This document shows, one piece after another, positions 1-8,489 of a stretch of 64,000 bases of DNA. Each line of letters opens with the position of its first letter. The stretch's first letter is position 1. The stretch is from contig CBDCGI010000021.1 in assembly GCA_965216725.1 (NCBI GenBank), positions 29,506-93,505 on the forward strand, in the 5' to 3' direction. Position numbers and translations under genes: made by a program. The notes beneath the pieces are model-generated. The model did no database searches and was not told the origin of the DNA. It saw only the letters and a list, made by a program, of their open reading frames with translations. Origin of the DNA: JACZUI01 sp965216725 (GTDB lineage Bacteria > Actinomycetota > Acidimicrobiia > Spongiisociales > ZC4RG35).

Positions 1-95
1 CCGCGGTAGAAGAGCTGAACGCCGCCCTCGCCGGGCCGATGAACCAATCAGAGCGACGGCATCTCCTACACCGACGATCTGAATTGGGCGGCTGA
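1..95 (+). CDS. 3' end of an unidentified gene (partial)
   Basis: A reading frame open from the left edge (codons from base 3) ends at a TGA at 93-95 and gives about 30 residues, charged and helix-like at the end (NQSERRHLLHRRSELGG). It converges with mobA, five bases away. The length and character resemble the C-terminal helix of a small regulator such as a MarR protein, but this is a guess; the rest of the gene lies outside the window. Confidence 0.4.
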   Translation, partial: AVEELNAALAGPMNQSERRHLLHRRSELGG

Positions 96-100
96 GCGAC

Positions 101-667
101 TCAGCGCAGAAGGCGCTCCGACTCGGCCAGCGCTTCCGGGGTATCGATGGAGAGCCAGGACCGCCCGTCCTCGTCCCATGTCCGCCAGATGTCCGGCGTG
201 ACCGGGAAGAACGATGTGCGATCTAGGAGGCTTTGCACCGAGCCTCCGGCCGTCGCTTCCTCGGCGGCGGCGGCTGCGAGCGACGTTGGGTAGATGGCGC
301 AGGTCACCTGGCGCACTCCCTCTTCATCGACTGGGATGATGGGGAGTGCGGAATCGAGCCCAGCCAGACGCTGCAAGGTCTCACGCCTTACGAGGGCATT
401 GTCGACTGCCACCACCAACACCCGGTCTGGCTCGGACCGCTGCAAAGCCGTGGCGATCCCCGCTAACGGACCACCGGTTTCCCACGCGTCGGCCCAGCTT
501 TCGAATCCAGGGCGAGGGTCCCCGAGTAGAACCAGCGATTCTGTCGAGCCGGCCATGGCGCCGGCGACTCTCTCGAGGAAAGTGCTGCCACCCAGCTCGA
601 CAAAAGCCTTGTCGGTCCCCATCCGGGTGCTCCTGCCACCACACAGAATCGCTCCCAGCAAACTCAC
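101..667 (-). CDS. mobA: Molybdenum cofactor guanylyltransferase MobA
   Basis: MobA transfers GMP from GTP to molybdopterin-Mo to make the guanine dinucleotide form of the cofactor in the cytoplasm. The N-terminus carries the nucleotidyltransferase signature LCGGRSTRMGTDKA (residues 8-21) followed by the family's typical 188-residue length. The GTG start at 667 overlaps the stop of the upstream repair gene by four bases (GTGA), so the two are probably co-transcribed. The molybdenum hydroxylase genes at 5.8-9.3 kb are an obvious potential client, although such hydroxylases often use the cytosine form of the cofactor, so the link is an inference. A MobA/MocA distinction cannot be settled from sequence alone. 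Confidence 0.85.
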   Translation of the reverse strand: MSLLGAILCGGRSTRMGTDKAFVELGGSTFLERVAGAMAGSTESLVLLGDPRPGFESWADAWETGGPLAGIATALQRSEPDRVLVVAVDNALVRRETLQRLAGLDSALPIIPVDEEGVRQVTCAIYPTSLAAAAAEEATAGGSVQSLLDRTSFFPVTPDIWRTWDEDGRSWLSIDTPEALAESERLLR

Positions 668-1812
668 GATGCCGCCTCGATCAGGTTGAACTCTCCATCT
701 GCCACCGGACGACCGTTCAGCTGAACGGTCACCGTGTGCCGCCCAGGCAGGAGGGTGAAGGTTGTTGCGTCGGCCTTCAGCTTGTGAGTCTTGCGCACGG
801 TGACGGCAGCACCAGCTTCGAGGCTGAGCTGTTTCAGCTTGAACACCTTCGTGGATGCTCCCTTCTTTCTCACGAATGAGACCGCGTAGTCGACTATCAG
901 ATCTTCGGCAGAGTTGGCCTCGAGATCCAGCTCGAGCACCACCTCCCTGCCTATCACTACGTCGCCTTCGGGCCGGATTCGGAACGCGATGACCGTGACA
1001 TCAGGGTTTGTGGAATACCCGAGCAGCTCCATCGCACCAGGATGCCCCTGCTTGATCAGCGACCGGAGTGCGTGCCGCATGATCCACTGCATCTCGGCGT
1101 CCTCCTGACGTCCGGATCGTTGCCAGCGATCGAGCGTCGCCACCACCAGCTCCGGGTCGGATTTCGCAATGTCGTTCATGTGATTGGCCACGGATCGGGT
1201 CACATAACGCGTCGAATCGGCATAGAGGAGATCGAGAAGCGGCAAGGGAGCATCGACCGCCAGGCTGATACGGGGCGCCCAAGGCAGCCGGTGCCGTGTG
1301 CCCTCGCTGACCAGACGCCTGACGTGATAGTTGGAGTCCTCAGCCCACTGGGCGAGGACTTGCATCGTCTCGTCGGGATAGGTCTCGAGAAAGGGTCGGA
1401 TGGGACCCTCCATCGAGAATCGCATGGTCAGCTCCTTGATCAACCCAATCGATACCTCATAATGCTCCTCTGCCAAACCGTTGGCTGCGACGAACTCCCC
1501 AAACGGGGCAAATATGAAGTCACCAAAGTCGTCGTCGGTCTTCGAAGGATCGAGAGGCGGAGGAAGGGCTCGGCTGATGAGCGCCGCGGCCTCAGGAAAA
1601 CCAGCCGGCATGTGGCGCTCCAAGACCTCGGTGATCATCGCGATCCTCTGCTTCAACTCCAGCGGAGGCATTCTGGCGAGCACTTCGTCGGCAAACGCTT
1701 CCCGATCGAATCCTGGGTCCGCATCCGACAACAGGCCGCCGAGATACGAAACCGTCTCGTGGTTGAAGAGATGGTCTTTGAGACTGAACCTCTCACCGGC
1801 ATCGTTAGCCAC
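664..1812 (-). CDS. DNA alkylation repair protein, AlkC/AlkD-like
   Basis: A 382-residue, mainly helical protein of the HEAT-like-repeat DNA glycosylase family (AlkC/AlkD), which removes N3- and N7-alkylated purines. The segment VRRLVSEGTRHRLPWAPR near residues 165-182 is characteristic of the AlkC branch. The C-terminal ~90 residues form an additional beta-rich region with the look of an Ig-like extension (DVVIGREVVLELDLEAN onward). The GTG start is preceded by a TAACCT hexamer six bases upstream, consistent with leaderless transcription, and the gene is followed directly by mobA. The functional link between the two is unclear. Confidence 0.75.
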   Translation of the reverse strand: MANDAGERFSLKDHLFNHETVSYLGGLLSDADPGFDREAFADEVLARMPPLELKQRIAMITEVLERHMPAGFPEAAALISRALPPPLDPSKTDDDFGDFIFAPFGEFVAANGLAEEHYEVSIGLIKELTMRFSMEGPIRPFLETYPDETMQVLAQWAEDSNYHVRRLVSEGTRHRLPWAPRISLAVDAPLPLLDLLYADSTRYVTRSVANHMNDIAKSDPELVVATLDRWQRSGRQEDAEMQWIMRHALRSLIKQGHPGAMELLGYSTNPDVTVIAFRIRPEGDVVIGREVVLELDLEANSAEDLIVDYAVSFVRKKGASTKVFKLKQLSLEAGAAVTVRKTHKLKADATTFTLLPGRHTVTVQLNGRPVADGEFNLIEAAS

Positions 1813-1818
1813 GATCCG

Positions 1819-1824
1819 AGGTTA
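1819..1824 (-). promoter_or_regulatory. Leaderless -10 (TAACCT) for the alkylation repair gene
   Basis: TAACCT ends six bases before the GTG at 1812, the spacing expected when transcription begins at the start codon. No clear -35 element is visible. Confidence 0.5.
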
Positions 1825-1849
1825 GGTGCCAGGGCTAGCCTCGGCGGCC

Positions 1850-2374
1850 GTGCGGAAACCAAACATTCCCCTGCCACACATTGACCCTGACGCGGTGATC
1901 GCATCCGGTGCGCAGATTCACGGCGACGTGAGGATCGGCGCCCGCAGCTTTGTGCTGTTCGGCGTGGTGATCAGGGCCGAGTTGGACAAGGTCACCATCG
2001 GTGAAGAGACCAACATCCAGGACAACTCGGTGGTCCACTGCGACGAGGACGTTCCCTGCTTTCTCGGCAATCGAGTCACGATCGGTCACAGTGCAGTGGT
2101 CCACGGCGCCACAGTGGGTGACAAGGCGCTGATCGGTATTGGAGCCAAGGCGCTGAACCGGTCGGTCGTGGGTGAGGGAGCGTGGCTGGCGGCGGGATCC
2201 GTGCTCGCCGAGGGGAAAAAGGTGCCTCCCTGGACTCTGGCGGTTGGCATCCCGGCCAGGCCTTTGCGTGAGCTGACAGGAGACGAGATACGTCGCGCCG
2301 ATGATGGTGTCGACCACTACGTGGAACTAGCCGAGGCCTACCGCCAAGTGCTCCCAGATTCGCGCCGAGGTTGA
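1850..2374 (+). CDS. Gamma-carbonic-anhydrase-like protein (left-handed beta-helix)
   Basis: A trimeric left-handed parallel beta-helix protein of the YrdA/gamma-carbonic-anhydrase family. Hexapeptide repeats run from about residue 15 to 140. The three metal-ligand histidines are in place: one in NSVVHCDED and two in the IGHSAVVHG segment. The family binds zinc or iron; many bacterial members have no proven CO2-hydrating activity, so the substrate is open. GTG 1850 is chosen because it gives the usual short N-terminus and has TAGCCT eight bases upstream; GTG 1826 would add eight residues. It is divergent from the repair gene and just upstream of purF. Confidence 0.8.
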   Translation: MRKPNIPLPHIDPDAVIASGAQIHGDVRIGARSFVLFGVVIRAELDKVTIGEETNIQDNSVVHCDEDVPCFLGNRVTIGHSAVVHGATVGDKALIGIGAKALNRSVVGEGAWLAAGSVLAEGKKVPPWTLAVGIPARPLRELTGDEIRRADDGVDHYVELAEAYRQVLPDSRRG

Positions 2375-2399
2375 GTCGGCCCAGCGGACCTCTCCTGCC

Positions 2400-2405
2400 T
2401 ACCAT
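2400..2405 (+). promoter_or_regulatory. Leaderless -10 (TACCAT) for purF
   Basis: TACCAT lies six bases before GTG 2412, which decides between GTG 2412 and TTG 2409 as the purF start. Confidence 0.5.
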
Positions 2406-2411
2406 GGCTTG

Positions 2412-3839
2412 GTGCCCGAAGACACCGACGCACACCTGAACGGACCCCGCGAAGCCTGCGGGGTTTTTGGCGCTTACAGCCCGAACCAACGGGTGTCCAA
2501 CATCATCTACTACGGGCTCTTCGCCCTCCAGCACCGGGGTCAGGAGTCGGCGGGCATGGCCACCTCCAACGGCGAAACCGTGACTGTGTTCAAAGACATG
2601 GGCTTGGTCCCTCAGGTGTTCGACGAGGCGGCCCTGGCAGGGCTCGAGGGACACATTGGCGTGGGTCACACCCGCTACTCGACGACCGGTTCCACCACCT
2701 GGGCAAATGCCCAGCCGGCCCATCGCCAGATCGGGAATACTTCAATTGCGCTGGGGCACAACGGAAACCTCACCAACACCGCCTCACTGGCAACGGCCCT
2801 CGGAGTGCAGGGAGCCACCACCGACTCCGATCTCATGGCCGAGGGCATTGCCCGTGAGGTCAACGATGAAAGATCGGACTCCCGCGGGCTGGAGGTGGCG
2901 GTGACGAAGGTGGCACCAACCTGGGAAGGAGCATTCAGCGTGGTGCTCATGGACCAAGGTCATCTGGTGGGGGTTCGCGATCCTCACGGCTTCCGCCCGC
3001 TTTCCATCGGTGCCCTCCCCGACGGGGGCACCGTCCTCGCCTCGGAGACGTCTGCCCTCGACCTGATCGGGGCCCGGTTTGTCCGTGACGTCGCTCCTGG
3101 GGAAGTGGTCGTCATCGACGCCGCCGGGCTCCACAGCTACTACCCATTCCCGCGAGTGGATCCTGGGCTCTGCCTCTTCGAATTCGTCTACTTCGCCCGA
3201 CCCGACAGCCAGATGTACGGGAGAAACATTCACGGAGCTCGTTACGAGATGGGCAGGGCACTGGCACGCGAGCATCCGGCGGAAGCCGACGTCGTTGTCC
3301 CCGTGCCGGAGTCGGGGATACCGGCAGCGCAGGGCTTTTCCGCCGCGAGTGGCATCCCCTACTCGGACGGTCTCGTCAAGAACCGGTATATCGGCCGCAC
3401 CTTCATCGAGCCCACACAGCTGCAGAGAGACCAGGGGATTCGTCTCAAGCTGAACCCGATCATCGAGAACCTCCAGGGCAAGCGGGTGATCCTCGTCGAC
3501 GACTCGATAGTCCGCGGTTCCACGACGAAACAGCTGGTGCAGATGGTCAAAGAGGCTGGAGCCAAGGAGGTTCACCTCCGCATCTCTTCCCCGCCTTACC
3601 GCTGGCCTTGCTTCTACGGCATGGACACTTCTGACGCCTCGACGCTCATCGCAGCCCGGATGGAGGTGGAAGAGATCTGCGCGCACGTCGGAGCCGAGAC
3701 GCTGGGATACCTGTCGCTGGACAACCTGCTGGAGGCGACCGGGGTTGCCGACGCCGGGTTCTGCACCGCCTGCTTGTCCGGTGACTACCCGACCGAGGTG
3801 CCAAGGACCGCGGATAAGTTCCAACTCGAACGATCCTGA
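2412..3839 (+). CDS. purF: Amidophosphoribosyltransferase PurF
   Basis: First committed enzyme of purine biosynthesis: PRPP plus glutamine gives phosphoribosylamine. A short propeptide precedes the Ntn nucleophile cysteine in CGVFGAYSPN, as in the Bacillus-type enzyme that is matured by cleavage. The glutaminase domain is followed by the phosphoribosyltransferase domain with the PRPP loop VILVDDSIVRGSTT. Cysteines in PCFYGMD and CTACLSGDYPT fit the [4Fe-4S] ligands of the clustered form. The stop is one base before the purM start, so the two are translationally linked. Confidence 0.97.
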   Translation: MPEDTDAHLNGPREACGVFGAYSPNQRVSNIIYYGLFALQHRGQESAGMATSNGETVTVFKDMGLVPQVFDEAALAGLEGHIGVGHTRYSTTGSTTWANAQPAHRQIGNTSIALGHNGNLTNTASLATALGVQGATTDSDLMAEGIAREVNDERSDSRGLEVAVTKVAPTWEGAFSVVLMDQGHLVGVRDPHGFRPLSIGALPDGGTVLASETSALDLIGARFVRDVAPGEVVVIDAAGLHSYYPFPRVDPGLCLFEFVYFARPDSQMYGRNIHGARYEMGRALAREHPAEADVVVPVPESGIPAAQGFSAASGIPYSDGLVKNRYIGRTFIEPTQLQRDQGIRLKLNPIIENLQGKRVILVDDSIVRGSTTKQLVQMVKEAGAKEVHLRISSPPYRWPCFYGMDTSDASTLIAARMEVEEICAHVGAETLGYLSLDNLLEATGVADAGFCTACLSGDYPTEVPRTADKFQLERS

Positions 3840-3840
3840 T

Positions 3841-4815
3841 ATGGCCACGTACGACGAGGCCGGTGTCGATCTCTCCGGCGCCGACCGACACGTGTCTGCC
3901 ATTGCCGATGTGGTGAAAGGCACCTGGTCTCAGGCGGTCGTCGGAGGATTTGGCGGATTCGCGGCGGGGGTCACGGTCCCTGACGATTTCGTAGACCCGG
4001 TCCTGATGCTGAGCACCGATGGCGTCGGGACCAAGCTGGAGATCGCCCGGCAGTCCGACATGTGGTCGGGTGTGGGGCACGACGTGGTCGCGATGTGCGT
4101 CGACGACCTGGCTGCCACCGGAGCCCAACCCATTGGATTCGTGGACTATCTGGCAGTGGGCCAGCTGGCTCCTGATCGCGACAAGATGATCGTGTCTTCT
4201 GTCGCGGAAGCCTGCCGGATGGCGGAGTGCCCTCTATTGGGAGGCGAGACGGCCGAGCACCCCGGAATAATGGACGCCGGCACTGTCGATCTCGCCGGCA
4301 CGGCACTGGGCGTGGTGGAAAGAGGACGGGAGCTCAAGGTTTCAGACGTGAGGCCCGGAGACCTGATCGTCGGTCTCGCCTCCCCCAACGCCCGATCCAA
4401 CGGATTCTCGCTGGTGAGAAGGGCCCTCGGCGATGAGGTGTTGGAGCATGCCGAGGTGCTTCTCCAACCCTCTGTGATTTACTCACCCAGCGTGGCCGAG
4501 GCTGTGGCCGCCGGGGGCGTCCACTCGGCCGCTCACATCACCGGGGGTGGAATACCGGCAAACCTGCCCCGTGCCCTCCCCGACAACCTGGGTGCCGAAG
4601 TCGACACCAGCTCATGGGAGACACCCGAGGTGTTCCACCTCATTGCTGGGCACGGGGTGCCCCGAACCGAGATGTTCAACGTGTTCAACATGGGCGTGGG
4701 CTTCGTCCTGATCGTGGATCCCGACAGGGTCGAACAAGTACAGGAAGCAGTGGAATTGCACCGGCCGAACGTGATTGGCAGGGTCGTGGACCGACCCGGG
4801 GTCATTCTCCGGTAG
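3841..4815 (+). CDS. purM: Phosphoribosylformylglycinamidine cyclo-ligase PurM
   Basis: AIR synthetase, which closes the imidazole ring in purine biosynthesis using ATP. The protein begins MATYDEAGVDLSGADRHVSA and has the family core VLMLSTDGVGTKLEIA, the ATP-binding domain and the C-terminal HITGGGIPANLPR motif. At 324 residues it is near the usual length. The ATG at 3841 follows the purF stop with a one-base gap. The 3' end overlaps the convergent adenine deaminase gene by 14 bases. Confidence 0.97.
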   Translation: MATYDEAGVDLSGADRHVSAIADVVKGTWSQAVVGGFGGFAAGVTVPDDFVDPVLMLSTDGVGTKLEIARQSDMWSGVGHDVVAMCVDDLAATGAQPIGFVDYLAVGQLAPDRDKMIVSSVAEACRMAECPLLGGETAEHPGIMDAGTVDLAGTALGVVERGRELKVSDVRPGDLIVGLASPNARSNGFSLVRRALGDEVLEHAEVLLQPSVIYSPSVAEAVAAGGVHSAAHITGGGIPANLPRALPDNLGAEVDTSSWETPEVFHLIAGHGVPRTEMFNVFNMGVGFVLIVDPDRVEQVQEAVELHRPNVIGRVVDRPGVILR

Positions 4816-5806
4816 CGAGCAGCACGTCGATCTCGGCGAGGAGCGGTGCCTTCTCGGCCTCGGGGAGGAATGACGAGACGATCGAATTGCGGGCGACATC
4901 GGCGACCTGCTCGTCACTGAACCCCAGCCCATCGACCAGGGCCTCGTAGTTGTCACCGATGTAGCCGCCGAAATACGCCGGGTCGTCGGAGTTGACCGAG
5001 ACCTTGAGCCCGGAGTCCACCATCGTCGGCAGCGGATGATCGGAGATGTGGTCGACCACTTTCAGCGCCACGTTGGACAGCGGGCACACGGTGAGGGGGA
5101 CCTGCTCCCGGGCCAGCCGAGCTACCAAATCCTCGTCTTCGAGGCTTCTCACGCCATGGTCGATGCGCTCAGCTCCCAGCAGGTCCAAAGCGTCCTTCAC
5201 ATACTCGGGCGGGCCTTCCTCTCCGGCGTGGGCCACGGCCCTGAGCCCCAGCTCTCGAGCCCTGGCATACGCCCCTTCGAACAGATGAGGGGGGCGGTCC
5301 TTCTCCGATGAGTCGAGCCCCACCGCCACCACGCCTTCGAGGTGAGGCTCCGACTCCTGGATTGTCTCCAAAGCATCCTCGCCGCTGAGATGCCTGAGAA
5401 AACAGAGAATCAGGTCCGAGGTGATGCCATGACGGGAACGGGCGTCGGCCATCGCCGCCCGAAAGCCCTCCATGAACACCTCGAACCCCACTCCACGCTC
5501 AGTATGAGTTTGGGGATCGAAGAAGATCTCGGCGTGTCGCACGCCGTCGGCGGATACCCGGTCAAAGTAGGCCGAGGTCATCAAGAAGAAGTCCTCAGGT
5601 GTCTGGAGCACGGCGGCTCCTTGGTAATAGATGTCGAGGAACGATTGGAGATCGGAGAACTTGTATGCAGCCCTCACCTCGTCGATGCTCTCAAAAGGAA
5701 GCTCATATTGGTTTCTCGCGGCAAGATCGAACATCAACTCCGGCTCGAGCGTGCCTTCGATGTGAACATGGAGCTCGGCTTTGGGGATGTTCCGGGCAAA
5801 GCTCAT
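4802..5806 (-). CDS. Adenine deaminase, type 2 (adenosine deaminase family)
   Basis: A 334-residue zinc hydrolase of the adenosine/AMP deaminase fold. Metal and catalytic motifs are visible: HVHIEGTLEPE, AHAGEEGPPEY, RIDHGV and VNSDDPAYFGGY. The last motif, together with FFDPQTHTERG and FLRHLSGEDA, matches the bacterial adenine deaminase branch rather than true adenosine deaminases, so the expected reaction is adenine to hypoxanthine. The start codon shares one base with the stop codon of the xanthine-dehydrogenase-type gene upstream. Its product is the substrate of that enzyme, which supports the assignment. A plain annotation tool would call it adenosine deaminase. Confidence 0.85.
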   Translation of the reverse strand: MSFARNIPKAELHVHIEGTLEPELMFDLAARNQYELPFESIDEVRAAYKFSDLQSFLDIYYQGAAVLQTPEDFFLMTSAYFDRVSADGVRHAEIFFDPQTHTERGVGFEVFMEGFRAAMADARSRHGITSDLILCFLRHLSGEDALETIQESEPHLEGVVAVGLDSSEKDRPPHLFEGAYARARELGLRAVAHAGEEGPPEYVKDALDLLGAERIDHGVRSLEDEDLVARLAREQVPLTVCPLSNVALKVVDHISDHPLPTMVDSGLKVSVNSDDPAYFGGYIGDNYEALVDGLGFSDEQVADVARNSIVSSFLPEAEKAPLLAEIDVLLATGE

Positions 5807-8040
5807 CAGTCGGGCACCCCCACTATGTCCTGGGGCCGAGCGGGCACCCGGTTGAGAGCCCGCCCGGTCACAGCCCGAATCGCCGCGGCCACGGCGGCTG
5901 TGGATGAGATCGTGGGCGGCTCGCCAACACCTTTGGCTCCAAACGGGCCCCAGGAACCATCCTGCTCGATGAGAAGAGCCTCGACGTCTGGCGCGTCGAG
6001 GATGGTGGGCAGGAGGTAATCGGTGAAGTTCGGGTTCCGGATGATCCCCCCGTCCAACACCATCTCTTCCATGATGGCCAATCCCACTCCCTGAAGGATC
6101 CCTCCTTCGATCTGGCCCCGCACCGACTCTGGGTTCAAGGCCCGGCCAACATCCTGGGCGGTATCAACCCTGACCACTCGCACCAAGCCCAACTCCGGAT
6201 CGACATCCACCACTGCCCGATGCCCGGCCACGGCAAAATCGGCATGTACGACTCCCTGGCCGTTCTCGTCTGGCTCGAAGGTGGGAGGGTGGCGGAAGGT
6301 GACAGTCTCAGCGAGGCCCGACTCGAGTACCAGCGCCAAGGGAGCAACCAGCTCGACTCCGCGCCAGACTCCCTCGTCGTCGAGACGATCGCCTCCGAAC
6401 TCCGACAGCACCGCTTCTCTGAGCTTGGTTGCCGCTTCGAGAGTGGCTCCGCCGGAGATCTGAGTCTGTCTCGACGCCGACGTCGACCCGGCCGAGTCGA
6501 TCCGGGAGGTGTCGACCAGGTGCACGGTCGCCTCGGAGATGCCCAATGCAGAACGGGCGATCTGAGCGAGCACCGTCACCAGGCCCTGTCCGACCTCAAC
6601 GGCCGCCGTCTCCACCACTGCCCCCTCGGGAGTAAGTCTCACCCGGGCCTGGGCGTAGTCATCAAAGCCTTCACTGAAGCCCAGGTTCTTGATTCCCAGC
6701 GCATAGCCCACACCCCTCACCACGTCCCGGCCCTCTGTGGTGAGCCCGGTACCTCCTGGAAGATGAAGGTGTTCGGCCGGAACCGACGTGTCCGTCATCG
6801 GCATCGCCATCAAAGAATCGATGACCTCGATGGTCGGCAGCGGGGTCTCGATGATCTGGCCCGTAGTCGGCATGGGGTCGCCTGGCCCGAGAGCATTGCG
6901 GCGGCGCAGCTCCATCGGATCCATCTCCAGCGCCTCGGCAAGACGGTCCATCTGCGCCTCATGTGCAAAGCAGACCTGGACGGCTCCGAAGCCGCGCATG
7001 GCTCCACACGGAGGATTGTTGGTACGGGTCCCAATGCCCACCACCGAGACGTTGTCACACCGGTACGGGCCGACTGTGAAATAGCAGGCATTGGCGAGGA
7101 CAGCGGGCGTTGTGGAGGCAAAGGCACCACCGTCGATGACCACCTTGGCCTCAACCTTGAGGAGGTTCCCGTCTCGGTCGGCATGATGGGTGTACCAAAG
7201 CTTGGCCGGATGACGATGGACATGACCCGTGAACGATTCCGACCGGTGATACACCATCTTCACGGGACGCCCGGTGTGCAAAGCGAGAAGGCAGAGATGG
7301 ATGTGGAGATTCACGTCTTCGCGGGCGCCAAAGGCTCCCCCCATACCGGCAGGATGACAACGGACCCGGTCGGGATCGAGGCCGAGAGAAGCCACCACCT
7401 GAGCGTGATCTACGTGGACGAATTGGCTGGTCGCATAGAGGTCTACTCCGCCGTGACCATCGGGAACGGCCAGACCGGCCTCTGTGCCAAGCGGCGCCTG
7501 ATCCTGCATCCCAACCTCGTAGAAGCCCTCGACGACCACGTCGCCGGAGACGCTTGGATCTCCACGGCGGATCACCATCTTTCGGAAAACCTCGTCACGA
7601 GCCTCAGCCTCCTCAGGATCGGTCAAAGGCTCCAAGACCTCGTATTCGACCACTACCGCTGCGGCCGCTCTTCGTGCTGTGTCGTGATCCTCGGCGGCGA
7701 CTATGGCAACCGGTTCCCCCCAATAACTGACTTCATCGAAGGCGAGCACCGGCTGGTCGGGATGCTCCAGCCCGAAAGTGGCCCTTCCCGGCACGTCCTC
7801 GCCGGTGAGAACCGCGTGAACTCCTCCGATGGCCAGCGCGGGGCCTACCTCGATTGAGCGGATGCGAGCGTGGGGATGGGGGCTGCGCACCGTGGCCCCC
7901 CACAGCATCCGGTCGGCGCTCAAATCCTGCGCGTAGGCAAACTCACCCTTCAACTTCTCCACTCCATCCGGCCGCAGCGGAGAGTCGCCGATCTTGCCCG
8001 CCACTTCGGAGGTGATCCTGGGGTCAGTGGTGACGGTCAT
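5806..8040 (-). CDS. Xanthine dehydrogenase, molybdenum-binding subunit
   Basis: Large subunit of a three-gene molybdenum hydroxylase, expected to oxidise hypoxanthine and xanthine to urate. The N-terminal aldehyde oxidase/xanthine dehydrogenase domain (about residues 25-130) is followed by the molybdopterin-binding domain with GGAFGARED, PCGAMRGFGAVQVCF and the C-terminal GAKGVGEPP, which carries the catalytic glutamate. It lacks the AYXCSFR loop of CO dehydrogenases. ATG 8040 overlaps the stop of the 2Fe-2S gene by four bases (ATGA). An XdhC-type cofactor-insertion chaperone is not seen nearby. Purine substrate is inferred from neighbours. Confidence 0.88.
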   Translation of the reverse strand: MTVTTDPRITSEVAGKIGDSPLRPDGVEKLKGEFAYAQDLSADRMLWGATVRSPHPHARIRSIEVGPALAIGGVHAVLTGEDVPGRATFGLEHPDQPVLAFDEVSYWGEPVAIVAAEDHDTARRAAAAVVVEYEVLEPLTDPEEAEARDEVFRKMVIRRGDPSVSGDVVVEGFYEVGMQDQAPLGTEAGLAVPDGHGGVDLYATSQFVHVDHAQVVASLGLDPDRVRCHPAGMGGAFGAREDVNLHIHLCLLALHTGRPVKMVYHRSESFTGHVHRHPAKLWYTHHADRDGNLLKVEAKVVIDGGAFASTTPAVLANACYFTVGPYRCDNVSVVGIGTRTNNPPCGAMRGFGAVQVCFAHEAQMDRLAEALEMDPMELRRRNALGPGDPMPTTGQIIETPLPTIEVIDSLMAMPMTDTSVPAEHLHLPGGTGLTTEGRDVVRGVGYALGIKNLGFSEGFDDYAQARVRLTPEGAVVETAAVEVGQGLVTVLAQIARSALGISEATVHLVDTSRIDSAGSTSASRQTQISGGATLEAATKLREAVLSEFGGDRLDDEGVWRGVELVAPLALVLESGLAETVTFRHPPTFEPDENGQGVVHADFAVAGHRAVVDVDPELGLVRVVRVDTAQDVGRALNPESVRGQIEGGILQGVGLAIMEEMVLDGGIIRNPNFTDYLLPTILDAPDVEALLIEQDGSWGPFGAKGVGEPPTISSTAAVAAAIRAVTGRALNRVPARPQDIVGVPD

Positions 8041-8489
8041 CGTCCTGCGAGGCCCTCGAAAGCGCGAATTATGGCGCCGTAGCCGGTGCACCTGCAGATG
8101 TTGCCGGCAAGTGCCTCCTTGATCTCGTCACTTGAAGGCGACGGATTGCGGTCGAAGAGTTCGGCGGCAGTCACCACGAACCCTGGAGTGCAAAACCCGC
8201 ATTGCACGGCCCCGGCGTCGTGCATGGCCGCCTGAACCGGATGCAATTCGTCACCGCCGATACCTTCGACAGACGTCACCGTCGACCCCTGGACGTCAGC
8301 CGCCATCACGAGACAAGAGCAGACCACTTCATCGTCGAGAACGACCGAGCACGAGCCGCATTCGCCCTGCTCACATGCGTTCTTGGAGCCGGGAAGCCCG
8401 AGGTCGTCGCGGAGGACGTCGAGGAGGCTGGTCGGGCCGCTCACCCTTGCATTGACGTCCTGGCCGTTCAGCATGAACGAGACGATCAT
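8037..8489 (-). CDS. Xanthine dehydrogenase, 2Fe-2S subunit
   Basis: A 150-residue electron-transfer subunit with two [2Fe-2S] clusters. The plant-ferredoxin-like motif CEQGECGSCSVVLDDEVVCSC lies near residues 39-59, and the second cluster motif CGFCTPGFVV ... NICRCTGY in the C-terminal helical domain. It passes electrons from the molybdenum site to the FAD subunit. It overlaps both partner genes by four bases, so a 1:1:1 complex and one transcript are likely. Confidence 0.93.
   Translation of the reverse strand: MIVSFMLNGQDVNARVSGPTSLLDVLRDDLGLPGSKNACEQGECGSCSVVLDDEVVCSCLVMAADVQGSTVTSVEGIGGDELHPVQAAMHDAGAVQCGFCTPGFVVTAAELFDRNPSPSSDEIKEALAGNICRCTGYGAIIRAFEGLAGR

Noticed and set aside
2784..3923. 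379-codon minus-strand frame opposite purF
   Set aside because: Shadow of purF, which has complete family motifs on the plus strand.
6220..7857. Long plus-strand open frame of 545 codons opposite the xanthine dehydrogenase large subunit
   Set aside because: It is the antisense shadow of a strongly supported gene; its translation has no recognisable domain and is typical of GC-rich antisense frames.
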